NCBI GenBank assembly: GCA_946482325.1 | Contig: CAMLRA010000005.1 | Location: forward strand, 1-64,000 | From: an uncultured Chromatiaceae bacterium | GTDB lineage: Bacteria; Pseudomonadota; Gammaproteobacteria; Enterobacterales; Alteromonadaceae | Direction: 5' to 3' | DNA: 64,000 nucleotides | In this document: piece by piece, positions 49,028-59,901 of the stretch | Layout: each line of letters begins with the position of its first letter | Numbering within the stretch: position 1 is the first letter of the stretch | Program-made: the position numbers and the translations under genes | Notes under the pieces: generated by a model | The model's database searches: none | Told to the model about the DNA's origin: nothing | Seen by the model: the letters and a program-made list of their open reading frames with translations, nothing else

Positions 49028-50668
49028 TCAGGCGTTACGGACGTGTAAGCCCTTTTTCTCCATACCTTTATAGATAAACAACATCTGCGCCAGCGAAATC
49101 AGGTTGCTGACAACCCAATACAGCACCAGGCCACTTGGGAAGATGATAAAGAACAAACCAAACACGACCGGCATCCACAGCATAATCTTTTGCTGCATCG
49201 GGTCCGTCACCGTCACTGGTGTCAGTTTTTGCATCGCATACATACTGATGATGTACATGATTGGCAGCACCAGATATGGGTCCATCACAGATAAATCTTT
49301 GATCCAGAAGATGAAAGGGGCCTGACGTAATTCAATACTTTCGACAAACACGAAATAGAGCGCAAGGAAGATTGGCATCTGGATCAGCATCGGTAAACAT
49401 CCACCCATCGGGTTTACTTTTTCTTTGCGATACAGCTCCATCATGGCCGGGCCCATCTTCTGGCGGTCATCTTTGTAACGGGCCTGCAGTTCATCAATCT
49501 TCGGCTTCAGATTGCGCATCTTCGCCATGCCTTCGTATTGCGCTTTAGTCAGCGGGAACATTGCCAGTTTGATGAGCAGAGTGATGGCGATAATGGCCAA
49601 ACCCCAGTTTCCGACCAGATGATGAATTTGTTGCAATAACCAGAACAGTGGCTGAGAGATGAACCATAACCAACCGTAGTCGACGGTCAGATCCAGACCA
49701 TGAGCAATCTTCGCCAGACTGGCCTGATCTTTTGGACCGGCGTAGAAAGTGGCAGACAGCGTTTTGCTTTCACCGGCGGCAATGCTGCTTTGCGGGCCAC
49801 GCACACCAATGATGCCTTCGTTGTTATTAACCAGACTGAACAATTGGTTCTGCTCTTCAGCCTGTGGTACCCAGGCGGAAACAAAGTAGTGTTCCAGCAT
49901 GCTGACCCAGCCGCCTTTGGTTGACTGGTCAAGGTTCTGATCTTTCATATCGTCAAAGGCGAATTTCTCGTAGCGCTGATCTGCGGTGGAATAGGCTCCA
50001 CCACGGTACACCGGCATCATCATGTTACCGTCTTTGCCGTTTTCGATGGTCTGTGCCAGATAATGATAGGGCTGAATAACTTTGCTGCCGGTGCTGGTAT
50101 TAGTAACCAGATAATCAACCCGGACATCGTATTTGCCGGCGCTGAAGGTGTAGCGTTTCTCAATTTGCAGGCCGTTGTGTTCAAGTTTCAGGCTGACCTG
50201 CAGTTCAGTCTGGCCATCAGTCAGGCTGAATTTATCCTGCGTGACGCTGTAAACCGGCTTAGCGGTGCGTTTTTCATCCGGGCCGTCACCCAATAAGCCA
50301 CTTTGTGCTGTGTAGTTGAAGCCGTTTAACTGGCGCATTAACGGGTAAGGTGTGCTGTCTTCCAGGCTCAGCGTGTACTTTGGCAGCGTCAGGCCAACAA
50401 TGTCACCGCCACGGGTGTCAATTTTGACATCAAGGACGTCAGTTTTAACTTCGATGACTTTACCGGTTGCGACTGCAGTAGCGGCTGGGGTTGCACTGCT
50501 CAACGGGCCGGACGCGGAAAGTTGCGGTTCTGCATTTCCGGTGGCGGAGCTGACTTCAGTTGCTGCCGGAACAACAGGTTTTGGGCCATAGTCTTTTTGC
50601 CAGTCTTGCCACAGCAGGAAGCTGACAAACAAAAAGGCAATTACTAATAAACTGCGTTGGGATTCCAT
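49028..50668 (-). CDS. yidC: Membrane protein insertase YidC
   Basis: 546 residues (E. coli 548). N-terminal membrane anchor (about 6-23), a long periplasmic beta-super-sandwich domain, then five core helices with the conserved Arg groove in NWGLAIIAITLLIKLAMFPLT and KVNPMGGCLPMLIQMPIF, and a basic C-terminal tail KGMEKKGL. Inserts membrane proteins, including F0 subunits encoded nearby. Confidence 0.97.
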   Translation of the reverse strand: MESQRSLLVIAFLFVSFLLWQDWQKDYGPKPVVPAATEVSSATGNAEPQLSASGPLSSATPAATAVATGKVIEVKTDVLDVKIDTRGGDIVGLTLPKYTLSLEDSTPYPLMRQLNGFNYTAQSGLLGDGPDEKRTAKPVYSVTQDKFSLTDGQTELQVSLKLEHNGLQIEKRYTFSAGKYDVRVDYLVTNTSTGSKVIQPYHYLAQTIENGKDGNMMMPVYRGGAYSTADQRYEKFAFDDMKDQNLDQSTKGGWVSMLEHYFVSAWVPQAEEQNQLFSLVNNNEGIIGVRGPQSSIAAGESKTLSATFYAGPKDQASLAKIAHGLDLTVDYGWLWFISQPLFWLLQQIHHLVGNWGLAIIAITLLIKLAMFPLTKAQYEGMAKMRNLKPKIDELQARYKDDRQKMGPAMMELYRKEKVNPMGGCLPMLIQMPIFLALYFVFVESIELRQAPFIFWIKDLSVMDPYLVLPIMYIISMYAMQKLTPVTVTDPMQQKIMLWMPVVFGLFFIIFPSGLVLYWVVSNLISLAQMLFIYKGMEKKGLHVRNA

Positions 50669-50676
50669 GTGTGCGC

Positions 50677-50934
50677 TTATCTCTTTTGCTTTTCGGGAAC
50701 GGGGTCTTCACCACCCGGATGTAAAGGGTGACATTTTAATAGACGTTGGGTGGTTAACCAACTGCCTTTTATCGCACCAAAACGTCGCAGTGCTTCCACG
50801 GCATAATGCGAACAACTGGGGGTAAAGCGGCAGCTTGGTGGAAACAGCGGGCTGATACAACGCTGATAGCCATAAATCGCTGTGATCAGGATTTTGGCTG
50901 GATAGCTTTGTACTGGCGGGCGATTTTGCTCCAT
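50677..50934 (-). CDS. yidD: YidD membrane-insertion efficiency factor
   Basis: 85 residues. The family signature [34 protein letters not shown] (parts: [13 protein letters not shown] and TPSCSHYA) with its cysteines is complete, as is the HPGGEDPVP end. It overlaps rnpA by 49 bp in another frame, the usual arrangement in this operon. Confidence 0.95.
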   Translation of the reverse strand: MEQNRPPVQSYPAKILITAIYGYQRCISPLFPPSCRFTPSCSHYAVEALRRFGAIKGSWLTTQRLLKCHPLHPGGEDPVPEKQKR

Positions 50935-51257
50935 AAGCGCTCCAGTTGCTGGTGTAATTCGGCGTTGTCAGTATTACTGATATCGCCTTTCACCATCAGC
51001 ACCATATCAACCGGCGGCAGCTCGTGCTGATGCAGACGAAAACTGTCACGGGCACAACGTTTGATGCGATTCCGATGGACGGCCAATTTAGCACGTTTTT
51101 TTGTGATCGTCAGACCAATCCGCGGATGTTCGGACTGATTGGCTTTACAAAGGATAGTGAAGAGTGGGGAAGCAACCCGGAACGGGTTCTGGAACACATT
51201 ATCGAATTCGCCGGGAGTTAACAGACGTAACTCCCTGCTGAAGGTATAGCTGACCAC
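50886..51257 (-). CDS. rnpA: Ribonuclease P protein component
   Basis: 123 residues (E. coli 119). The RNR motif [22 protein letters not shown] and the start [16 protein letters not shown] are characteristic. Basic protein that assists the RNase P RNA in tRNA 5' maturation. Lies 20 bp behind rpmH. Confidence 0.96.
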   Translation of the reverse strand: MVSYTFSRELRLLTPGEFDNVFQNPFRVASPLFTILCKANQSEHPRIGLTITKKRAKLAVHRNRIKRCARDSFRLHQHELPPVDMVLMVKGDISNTDNAELHQQLERLWSKIARQYKAIQPKS

Positions 51258-51277
51258 GCAGCGCTTTAAATAACTGA

Positions 51278-51415
51278 CTAGACAGTTAAGCGCTTACGGC
51301 CTTTAGCGCGACGACGTGCTAATACTGCACGACCGTTTTTGTCCGCCATACGTGCACGGAAGCCGTGGTTGCGTTTCTGTTTTAAAACGCTTGGTTGAAA
51401 GGTTCTTTTGCTCAT
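51278..51415 (-). CDS. rpmH: 50S ribosomal protein L34
   Basis: 45 residues: [20 protein letters not shown] then [20 protein letters not shown] and KRLTV, the highly conserved L34 sequence. Too short for many ORF callers. First gene of rpmH-rnpA-yidD-yidC; the stop is TAG at 51278-51280. Confidence 0.98.
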   Translation of the reverse strand: MSKRTFQPSVLKQKRNHGFRARMADKNGRAVLARRRAKGRKRLTV

Positions 51416-51849
51416 TTTCTTCGTCCGTCCGGTCGATAATTACTAACTGAATCTGAGTTTTAGTAAGTACCAAAACGCAGCGATTTAAAAAAGAGCGCGA
51501 ATTTTAAGTACTCTGCCACTACTTGTCAATCTGATCCTTGGTTATTTCCCGTTCAGATCCCAGATCTTTTACAGTTGTCCACAGGCAGGTTAAAAATCTG
51601 GGATAAAATGTGTATGAATTCAATTTTTGCCTGGCCATATGCCAGAAAATGCCTATCGGTTTTCGTGGTATTATGAAATTGTATAAAAGATAAAAATGCA
51701 TAAAAAACAACTATCTAAGTATATTTTTTGCAGCTTGAAGCCTTTTTCAGAAAGTCAATATTGCAGTTGTGGATAAGATCAGCCCATAATGCGGGTCTTT
51801 CCTCAACACCTGCCTTGTCAAATACCAATTATTCGGGGCTGCTGGAGAT
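51416..51849. promoter_or_regulatory. rpmH/dnaA divergent control region with DnaA boxes
   Basis: About 430 bp, AT-rich, without genes. DnaA boxes: TTGTCCACA at 51575-51583 and, on the minus strand, TTATCCACA (TGTGGATAA at 51769-51777), 73 bp before the dnaA ATG. They fit DnaA autoregulation. It also holds the rpmH promoter. Confidence 0.8.
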
Positions 51850-53220
51850 ATGGTGTATCAGTCTGTTTGGCAAAATTGCCTGGAAGCGCTGCAGTCCGAA
51901 CTGCCGGCACAACAATTTAGTATGTGGATCCGTCCGCTGCAGGCTGATAGTTCACATGACGCTTTAACGTTATATGCACCGAATCGTTTTGTGCTGGATT
52001 GGGTCCGCGACAAATATCTGAATCGGATCAATGAGCTGATCCACGATTATTGTGGTGATCATTCGCCGCGTCTGCGCTTCGAAGTCGGTAGCAGTCAAAA
52101 AGTCGCCAAGACAGTGGCTGTAGCACCAAGTCGCGCCGCCCCTGTTGCGGTTGCCGCTGCACCGGCGGTAGTTGCCGAGCCTGCACCAAAAACTATTGTC
52201 CGCAGCAACGTCCGAACTAATTATACCTTTGATAATTTTGTTGAAGGTAAATCGAACCAGTTAGCCCGTGCTGCCGCCAGCCAGGTCGCAGACAATCCAG
52301 GTTCGGCTTATAACCCGCTGTTTCTCTACGGCGGTACTGGCCTGGGTAAAACTCACCTGTTGCATGCGGTTGGCAATGGCATTCTGGCGAAAAAGCCCGA
52401 TGCTAAAGTGATATATATGCACTCTGAGCGTTTTGTGCAGGACATGGTCAAGGCGCTGCAGAATAATGCGATCGAAGAGTTCAAACGTTATTACCGCTCA
52501 GTGGATGCTCTGCTCATCGATGACATTCAGTTTTTTGCGAAAAAAGACCGCTCACAGGAAGAATTCTTTCATACATTCAACGCCTTACTTGAAGGTAATC
52601 AGCAGATTATTTTGACATCAGACCGTTATCCGAAAGAGATTGACGGCGTTGAGGAGCGGCTGAAAAGCCGGTTTGGCTGGGGTCTGACGATTGCCATTGA
52701 GCCGCCTGAGCTTGAAACACGGGTCGCCATTCTGATGCGCAAGGCACAGGAAAATAATATCCGACTGCCGGAAGAAGTCGCCTTTTTTGTGGCAAAACGC
52801 CTGCGCTCTAATGTGCGTGAACTTGAAGGTGCATTAAACCGCATCACCGCCAATGCGAATTTCACCGGCAGGCCTATTACCATTGACTTTGTGCGTGAAT
52901 CACTGCGTGATTTGCTGGCGCTGCAGGACAAATTGGTCACTATTGAGAACATTCAGAAAACCGTCGCCGAATACTACAAAATTCGCGTAGCTGATCTCTT
53001 ATCAAAGCGGCGTTCCCGTTCTGTTGCCAGACCTCGGCAAATGGCGATGGCTTTATCGAAAGAACTGACTAATCACAGTTTACCGGAGATTGGTGATGCA
53101 TTCGGCGGCCGGGACCACACCACTGTGTTGCATGCCTGCCGCAAAATTGAATCGTTAAAAGAAGAAACACACGAAATCAAAGAAGATTTCCAGAATTTGA
53201 TCCGTACTTTGTCGTCTTAA
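51850..53220 (+). CDS. dnaA: Chromosomal replication initiator DnaA
   Basis: 456 residues. Domain I ([25 protein letters not shown] region), an Ala/Pro-rich domain II linker (about 85-120), AAA+ domain III with Walker A GGTGLGKT at 161-168 and DDIQFF, and domain IV with the DnaA signature [12 protein letters not shown]. Starts ATG after GGAGAT. Opens the dnaA-dnaN-recF-gyrB operon. Confidence 0.98.
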   Translation: MVYQSVWQNCLEALQSELPAQQFSMWIRPLQADSSHDALTLYAPNRFVLDWVRDKYLNRINELIHDYCGDHSPRLRFEVGSSQKVAKTVAVAPSRAAPVAVAAAPAVVAEPAPKTIVRSNVRTNYTFDNFVEGKSNQLARAAASQVADNPGSAYNPLFLYGGTGLGKTHLLHAVGNGILAKKPDAKVIYMHSERFVQDMVKALQNNAIEEFKRYYRSVDALLIDDIQFFAKKDRSQEEFFHTFNALLEGNQQIILTSDRYPKEIDGVEERLKSRFGWGLTIAIEPPELETRVAILMRKAQENNIRLPEEVAFFVAKRLRSNVRELEGALNRITANANFTGRPITIDFVRESLRDLLALQDKLVTIENIQKTVAEYYKIRVADLLSKRRSRSVARPRQMAMALSKELTNHSLPEIGDAFGGRDHTTVLHACRKIESLKEETHEIKEDFQNLIRTLSS

Positions 53221-53232
53221 TAGGGACTTGTT

Positions 53233-54336
53233 ATGCATTTTATTATCGAGCGTGACGCTTTATTAAAACCGCTGCAAATGGTTTCAGGTGCCATTGAACG
53301 CCGGCACACTTTGCCTATCCTGTCGAACGTGCTGCTGGATGTGACCGCGGATCAAATAGCGCTGACCGGTACAGATCTGGAAATTGAATTAGTCGCGCAC
53401 GCGTTTCCGCAGCAGGTCTTTACGCCGGGACGCGTTACAATCCCTGCCAAAAAGTTATTGGATATTTGTCGTTCTCTGCCGGAGTCCTCGGTACTGACTC
53501 TGCATTTGCAGGGCGAGAACTGTGTGGTCAGCACCGGCAAAAGCAAATTTACGCTGGCGACCTTAAGTGCGAACGACTATCCGAACCTGGAAAGCTGGCA
53601 AGGTGAAGTTGAGTTTGAGCTGAGCCGGATACAGCTGCGCAAATTGTTGGACGACACCGCCTTTTCCATGGCCAATCAGGACGTGCGCTATTATCTGAAT
53701 GGTCTGTTGTTTGAAGTTGATAATGGTACCTTGCGCACTGTTGCGACGGATGGCCATCGCTTGGCGCTGAGTTCAATGGAACTTCCGGTGACGGCAAACC
53801 AGCAGAAGCAAGTGATTATTCCGCGTAAGGGCGTGCTTGAGTTGATGCGGCTATTGGTTGCAGATGATCAGCTGATTCGTCTCAGTATTGGCCAGAACCA
53901 TATTCGTCTGACCGATAGCCAGTTTAGTTTCAGCAGCAAATTAATCGATGGTCGTTTCCCGGATTATCGCCGGGTGTTGCCGCGTAATAGTTCCCGCCAG
54001 CTGACTGCACATCGTGCCGTGTTAAAAGACGCTTGTGTGCGTGCATCGATTTTGTCCAATGAAAAGTACCGCGGCGTACGTTTTACTTTGAATCCGCAAG
54101 AACTGCAGATCGTCGCGAATAATCCTGAACATGAGCAGGCAGAAGAAGTCATCGAGGTTGAGTACAACGGTGACACGCTGGAAATCGGCTTTAACGTTGG
54201 CTATGTGCTGGATGTGTTGAATACGTTAAATACCGATCTAGTAGTGATGCATTTAAGTGATGCCAATTCCAGCTCGCTGGTCGAAGGGGTTGGCAATGCC
54301 GGCGCTTTGTACGTTGTGATGCCGATGCGGTTATAA
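53233..54336 (+). CDS. dnaN: DNA polymerase III beta sliding clamp
   Basis: 367 residues (E. coli 366). Starts MHFIIERDALLKPLQMVSGA; the C-terminal VMPMRL is the conserved clamp end that lines the protein-binding cleft. Twelve base pairs behind dnaA. Confidence 0.98.
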   Translation: MHFIIERDALLKPLQMVSGAIERRHTLPILSNVLLDVTADQIALTGTDLEIELVAHAFPQQVFTPGRVTIPAKKLLDICRSLPESSVLTLHLQGENCVVSTGKSKFTLATLSANDYPNLESWQGEVEFELSRIQLRKLLDDTAFSMANQDVRYYLNGLLFEVDNGTLRTVATDGHRLALSSMELPVTANQQKQVIIPRKGVLELMRLLVADDQLIRLSIGQNHIRLTDSQFSFSSKLIDGRFPDYRRVLPRNSSRQLTAHRAVLKDACVRASILSNEKYRGVRFTLNPQELQIVANNPEHEQAEEVIEVEYNGDTLEIGFNVGYVLDVLNTLNTDLVVMHLSDANSSSLVEGVGNAGALYVVMPMRL

Positions 54337-54339
54337 GCG

Positions 54340-55435
54340 ATGGCGTTGGCGTCATTGCAACTGCTGGAGTTTCGCAATATCCAACAGGCGCAGTTGGATT
54401 TTGATCCGCAGTGGAACCTGATTTATGGTGCCAATGGCAGTGGCAAAACGAGTTTGCTTGAGGCCATTTATCTGTTGGCTCACGGCCGGTCTTTTCGCAC
54501 TGCCAAGCCACATAAAGTGATTCGGCACGAGCAGAATCAATATACCTTGTTTGCCCGGGTGGATTGGTCGATGCAACAGGTTGGGCTCGGTATGCAGCGT
54601 GACCGACAGGGTGAATGGCAAGTTCGGCTCAACGGTGAAAGCGTGCAGCGTTTAGCAGACTGCGCCAGTTTATTACCGGTGCAGCTACTGCAACCAGAAA
54701 GCTTCCGGTTGTTTTTCGGCGGTCCGAAGGAGCGCCGGCAGTTCTTTGATTTGGGATTGTTCCACGTGGAACCTTCTTTTTATGATGTATGGCTGCGTTT
54801 TCATAAGGTGTTGAAACAGCGCAACGCTTTATTAAAGAGCAGACAAGCCTACGGTCCGCAGTATCAGTTTTGGGATCAGCAGTTTGTTGAGTTGGCATTG
54901 CAGCTGCAGCAACTGAGACTTAGTTATCTCAATAGCTTGTCAGCTGAATTGACAGAGCTGACAAGCGATGTTCCGAGTTTGCAGCATCTGCAACTGGAAC
55001 TCAGTGCAGGTTGGCAATACCGGCATCAGGATGCTGCAGAGTTACAGCAACAACTACAAGATAGTTTTGCGACTGACTTAAAGTTTGGCTATAGCCAGCT
55101 TGGACCGCAAAAAGCCGATCTGCGGCTCAAAGTAGATGGTGAGTTCGTGGATGAAGTGTTATCCCGCGGCCAGCTGAAAGTTTTGTTATTTGCGCTGAAA
55201 GTTGCTCAAAGCAACGTCATTGCCAAACGAGGCCATAAGCAGCCTTTGTTGTTAATCGATGATCTGGCGTCTGAGTTGGATGACCAATCCAAACGCCAGA
55301 TTTTCAATTTTTTAGCTCAACTTCAATCGCAAGTGTTTGTCACTGCAATTGAACCTGACCAAATATTGCCGCAGCTGAATCAGCCTGCAGCATTGTTCCA
55401 CGTGGAACATGGTCAGATTAAACGGACGGATAAAG

Positions 55436-55452
<17 letters not shown>
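54340..55452 (+). CDS. recF: DNA repair protein RecF
   Basis: 370 residues. Walker [16 protein letters not shown] (about residues 29-43), signature LSRGQLKVL and Walker [12 protein letters not shown]. Three base pairs behind dnaN; overlaps gyrB by 17 bp. Two parS sites are embedded in the coding sequence and each is read LFHVE. Confidence 0.96.
54758..54773. promoter_or_regulatory. parS site inside recF (1)
   Basis: TGTTCCACGTGGAACC, 15 of 16 positions of the parS palindrome; only the last base differs. Falls in codons for LFHVEP. Confidence 0.88.
55394..55409. promoter_or_regulatory. parS site inside recF (2)
   Basis: TGTTCCACGTGGAACA, a perfect 16-bp palindrome and perfect parS match, 27 bp before the gyrB start. 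Codons again read LFHVE. Confidence 0.93.
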
Positions 55453-57853
<2,401 letters not shown>

Positions 57854-57872
57854 GAGCGTCAGAATGTAAAAG

Positions 57873-57897
57873 AGCAGACTTCGGTCTGCTTTTTTTA
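57873..57897. terminator. Terminator of the dnaA-gyrB operon
   Basis: A 7-bp stem (57873-57879 with 57884-57890), TTCG tetraloop and a T8 run; on the minus strand TCTTTTAC follows, so it may also end the convergent gene. Confidence 0.95.
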
Positions 57898-57920
57898 TGC
57901 CTGATTGCAAACGGACTCAA

Positions 57921-58817
57921 CTATTTACCAGGTTGAAACCATAACTCTGGGCGATGCAGCGGGGTGGCTGCTGGTAGTAGCGGGTTCTTTAATTCTATTA
58001 CCTGGCGTTTATCCAGTTTTGACAAAGCTAAGGCCTCAGCGAACTCTTGCTGAAACATCCGTTCAAACTCGCCATTTTTTAGCATCAGTTCCAGACCAAG
58101 TTCGACCTGCTGCGCCAGCTGCTGTTGGCGCGGTGAGAAAAAGTAGTAAAGGGCTGCGGGATAATGCAGCACAATGCCAGCTTCAACCGGTAATGGTCGG
58201 GAGGCTTCAGTAAGCTCGCACCAAATCTCCAGTACGGACCTGGGAAAAGCATCGACCCGGTTTGTTGCCAGCATTTCGAACATCGAGTGGTATTGATTTG
58301 ATACCAACACCTTTAGCTTATTGGCTCGCAAAATCTCGGTGTCTGGCCAGTCATGGCCCTGCGTGTATACCAGCTTCTTCAGGGTCGTCAGCGAGCTTAA
58401 GTCCGCTGCTTTTGCAGTGGACTGCGGTGACAGCAGCAATAAACGCCAGCCGAATAACCCCTTGTCGATAGGAAATCGCACTGGGGTCAATAGCTGCTCG
58501 CGTTCGATAGTGGTGACACTCCAAAATACGTCAATCCCATTTTCAACGGCGACGGTACGTAAGGAACGGTCTTGCACCATCGGCACATCGGCTTCTACCA
58601 GCTGATGCTCAACACCAGCATGATGCAGTGCGGCAGATAACAATCTGACCTGATATAACTTACTGCTGTCGCCTTGCTGGATCGGTTTGGCATAGACAAG
58701 AGTCACGGGTTTTGTGGTTGCAGCCCCGCTGGAAGACGGCAGGTAAAGTGCCGGCTGCAACAGCAGCCAACAAAAAGTCCAGCGCAGATAATTCCGGAAC
58801 TTCGCCGCTTTCATCAT
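57921..58817 (-). CDS. Periplasmic substrate-binding-like protein
   Basis: 298 residues. A signal peptide (about residues 1-31, ending SSGAA) and a body resembling type-II periplasmic binding proteins of the amino-acid/SBP_bac_3 kind: VTLVYAKPIQQ strand start, MFEMLATNRVDAFPRS (a typical 'SLNRIDAFP' segment) and a C-terminal GEFERMFQQEF helix. No ABC permease genes are adjacent, so it is probably a stand-alone sensor or orphan binding protein. The ligand is unknown. Convergent with gyrB. Confidence 0.75.
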   Translation of the reverse strand: MMKAAKFRNYLRWTFCWLLLQPALYLPSSSGAATTKPVTLVYAKPIQQGDSSKLYQVRLLSAALHHAGVEHQLVEADVPMVQDRSLRTVAVENGIDVFWSVTTIEREQLLTPVRFPIDKGLFGWRLLLLSPQSTAKAADLSSLTTLKKLVYTQGHDWPDTEILRANKLKVLVSNQYHSMFEMLATNRVDAFPRSVLEIWCELTEASRPLPVEAGIVLHYPAALYYFFSPRQQQLAQQVELGLELMLKNGEFERMFQQEFAEALALSKLDKRQVIELKNPLLPAATPLHRPELWFQPGK

Positions 58818-58917
58818 TCAGCCTCAGATCAATGGCTTGCTAAGCATTGCCCAGAAGTCGTCGCTTGTCTTGCTGCGGAGTTAAATAAACCAGTACGAGC
58901 GAGTGCTGCCGACAGCG

Positions 58918-59259
58918 TTAATGCTGGGGCGCCAGAGTCAGTTGCAGACCGATAATGCCAAGCAACAGCAGCAGCAAACTGAACCAGGCAGCGAGAGACA
59001 GGGGTTGCTGAAAGTAGAACTGTTGCAACAAAGCACTGCCGATAGCACCATGACCAACCCAGCCGCAATAAGCCAACGCAACCGGTAGTTGCTAACTGGC
59101 TTTGGCCAATAACGGCACACTGAGTAACATCGACAGCGCGGCAAGGCCGGCTGGCAGCAACTTGGTAAACCCATCGGACAAACGCACACACAACACCCAC
59201 AGCACTTCAAAGGCGGCAGCGGCAATTAAACACAGATAAGCAAAATAAGGGACTGACAT
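58918..59259 (-). pseudogene. gdx: SMR-family guanidinium exporter gene with in-frame TAG
   Basis: The frame from ATG 59259 to TAA 58918 gives an SMR protein of 112 sense codons interrupted by TAG at 59092-59094 (codon 56). Four membrane helices are clear: YFAYLCLIAAAAFEVLWVL (with the SMR Glu in FEVLW), LLPAGLAALSMLLSVPLLAKAS, stop, QLPVALAYCGWVGHGAIGSA, and a last LLLLLLGIIGLQL. The stop replaces a residue that is Lys in E. coli SugE/Gdx (AAG to TAG would be one substitution). A guanidine-II riboswitch in the leader identifies the substrate as guanidinium. AGGAG precedes the ATG. It is a pseudogene, a sequence error, or a gene needing amber suppression. Confidence 0.88.
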
Positions 59260-59284
59260 AAGCACGGCTCCTGATACAGGTTTG

Positions 59285-59328
59285 CAGGGCCGTCCCTGAA
59301 TGAATGGACTGACCGGGGTCGTCCCCGG
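59285..59328 (-). ncRNA. Guanidine-II (mini-ykkC) riboswitch
   Basis: On the minus strand two hairpins with ACGR tetraloops: CCGGGG-ACGA-CCCCGG (59328-59313) and CAGGG-ACGG-CCCTG (59298-59285), joined by a 14-nt linker. This is the defining architecture of the guanidine-II riboswitch. It ends 25 nt before the start codon of the SMR gene, close to its ribosome-binding site, so control is probably translational. Confidence 0.93.
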
Positions 59329-59384
59329 CAGCTTTGATGACGGGCGCAAGATAGCACAAAGCAAAAACCAGCTCCAAGCCTCAG

Positions 59385-59418
59385 AAAAAAAACGCTGAAA
59401 AAAAACGCTGAAAAAAAA
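59385..59418. repeat. Three phased A8 tracts, 13-bp period
   Basis: A8-CGCTG-A8-CGCTG-A8 on the plus strand, between the riboswitch and the blaI operators. The period is close to 13 bp rather than the 10.5-bp helical repeat. Could be an intrinsic curve or upstream promoter element. Confidence 0.8.
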
Positions 59419-59443
59419 GCCAGACTTTGCCTTGCCATCAAAG

Positions 59444-59480
59444 ATTACATCTGTAATAGTGGATGTATTACAAGCGTAAT
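59444..59480. promoter_or_regulatory. Tandem BlaI/MecI-type operators
   Basis: ATTACA-TC-TGTAAT (59444-59457, perfect) and ATTACA-AG-CGTAAT (59467-59480, one mismatch), centres 23 bp apart. They match the TACA-N2-TGTA core recognised by BlaI/MecI repressors. They lie 47 bp before the BlaI start codon. Confidence 0.8.
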
Positions 59481-59526
59481 CGATACTGCAGAATCTGGCG
59501 AAGGTCAGGACTATCGGGGGCAAACA

Positions 59527-59901
59527 ATGAAAGAAATCAGTCAGGCAGAACTGGAAGTGATGAAAGTGCTGTGGCAGCAGGCACCACAAACCGCCAATCA
59601 GGTGGTGGAGCAATTGGCCGATGCCAGTCAATGGCACGAAAAAACCGTCAAAACTTTGTTGAACCGCCTAGTCGGCAAAGGCGCTGTCAGTTTTGAAAAA
59701 GATGGCCGCGCTTATTTATATAGCCCGGTTCTGCAACAAACCGAGTATCAGCTGCGGGAAAGCCAGAGTTTTATCCAGCGGGTGTTATCTGGCCGGCTGG
59801 CGCCTTTGCTGGCAGGTTTTGCTGAGCAACAGCAACTAAAAGCTGAAGATGTGGCCGAGCTCAAACAGCTCATCGCAAAGTGGGAACAGGAGCAAAAATA
59901 A
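59527..59901 (+). CDS. blaI: BlaI/MecI-family repressor
   Basis: 124 residues. Winged-helix penicillinase-repressor fold: MKEISQAELEVMKVLWQQAP, then TANQVVEQL and WHEKTVKTLLNRLVGKGAVS, with a C-terminal dimerisation helix. Operators lie just upstream. Stop and the next start overlap in TAATG (59899-59903), so it is coupled to the M56 gene. No beta-lactamase lies nearby; the controlled genes may include this pair and perhaps the divergent gdx. Confidence 0.92.
   Translation: MKEISQAELEVMKVLWQQAPQTANQVVEQLADASQWHEKTVKTLLNRLVGKGAVSFEKDGRAYLYSPVLQQTEYQLRESQSFIQRVLSGRLAPLLAGFAEQQQLKAEDVAELKQLIAKWEQEQK

Noticed and set aside
59260..59637. Long minus-strand frame upstream of the SMR gene as a protein N-terminus
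   Set aside because: It covers the riboswitch, A-tracts and BlaI operators and lacks protein-like composition; the ATG at 59259 has AGGAG.
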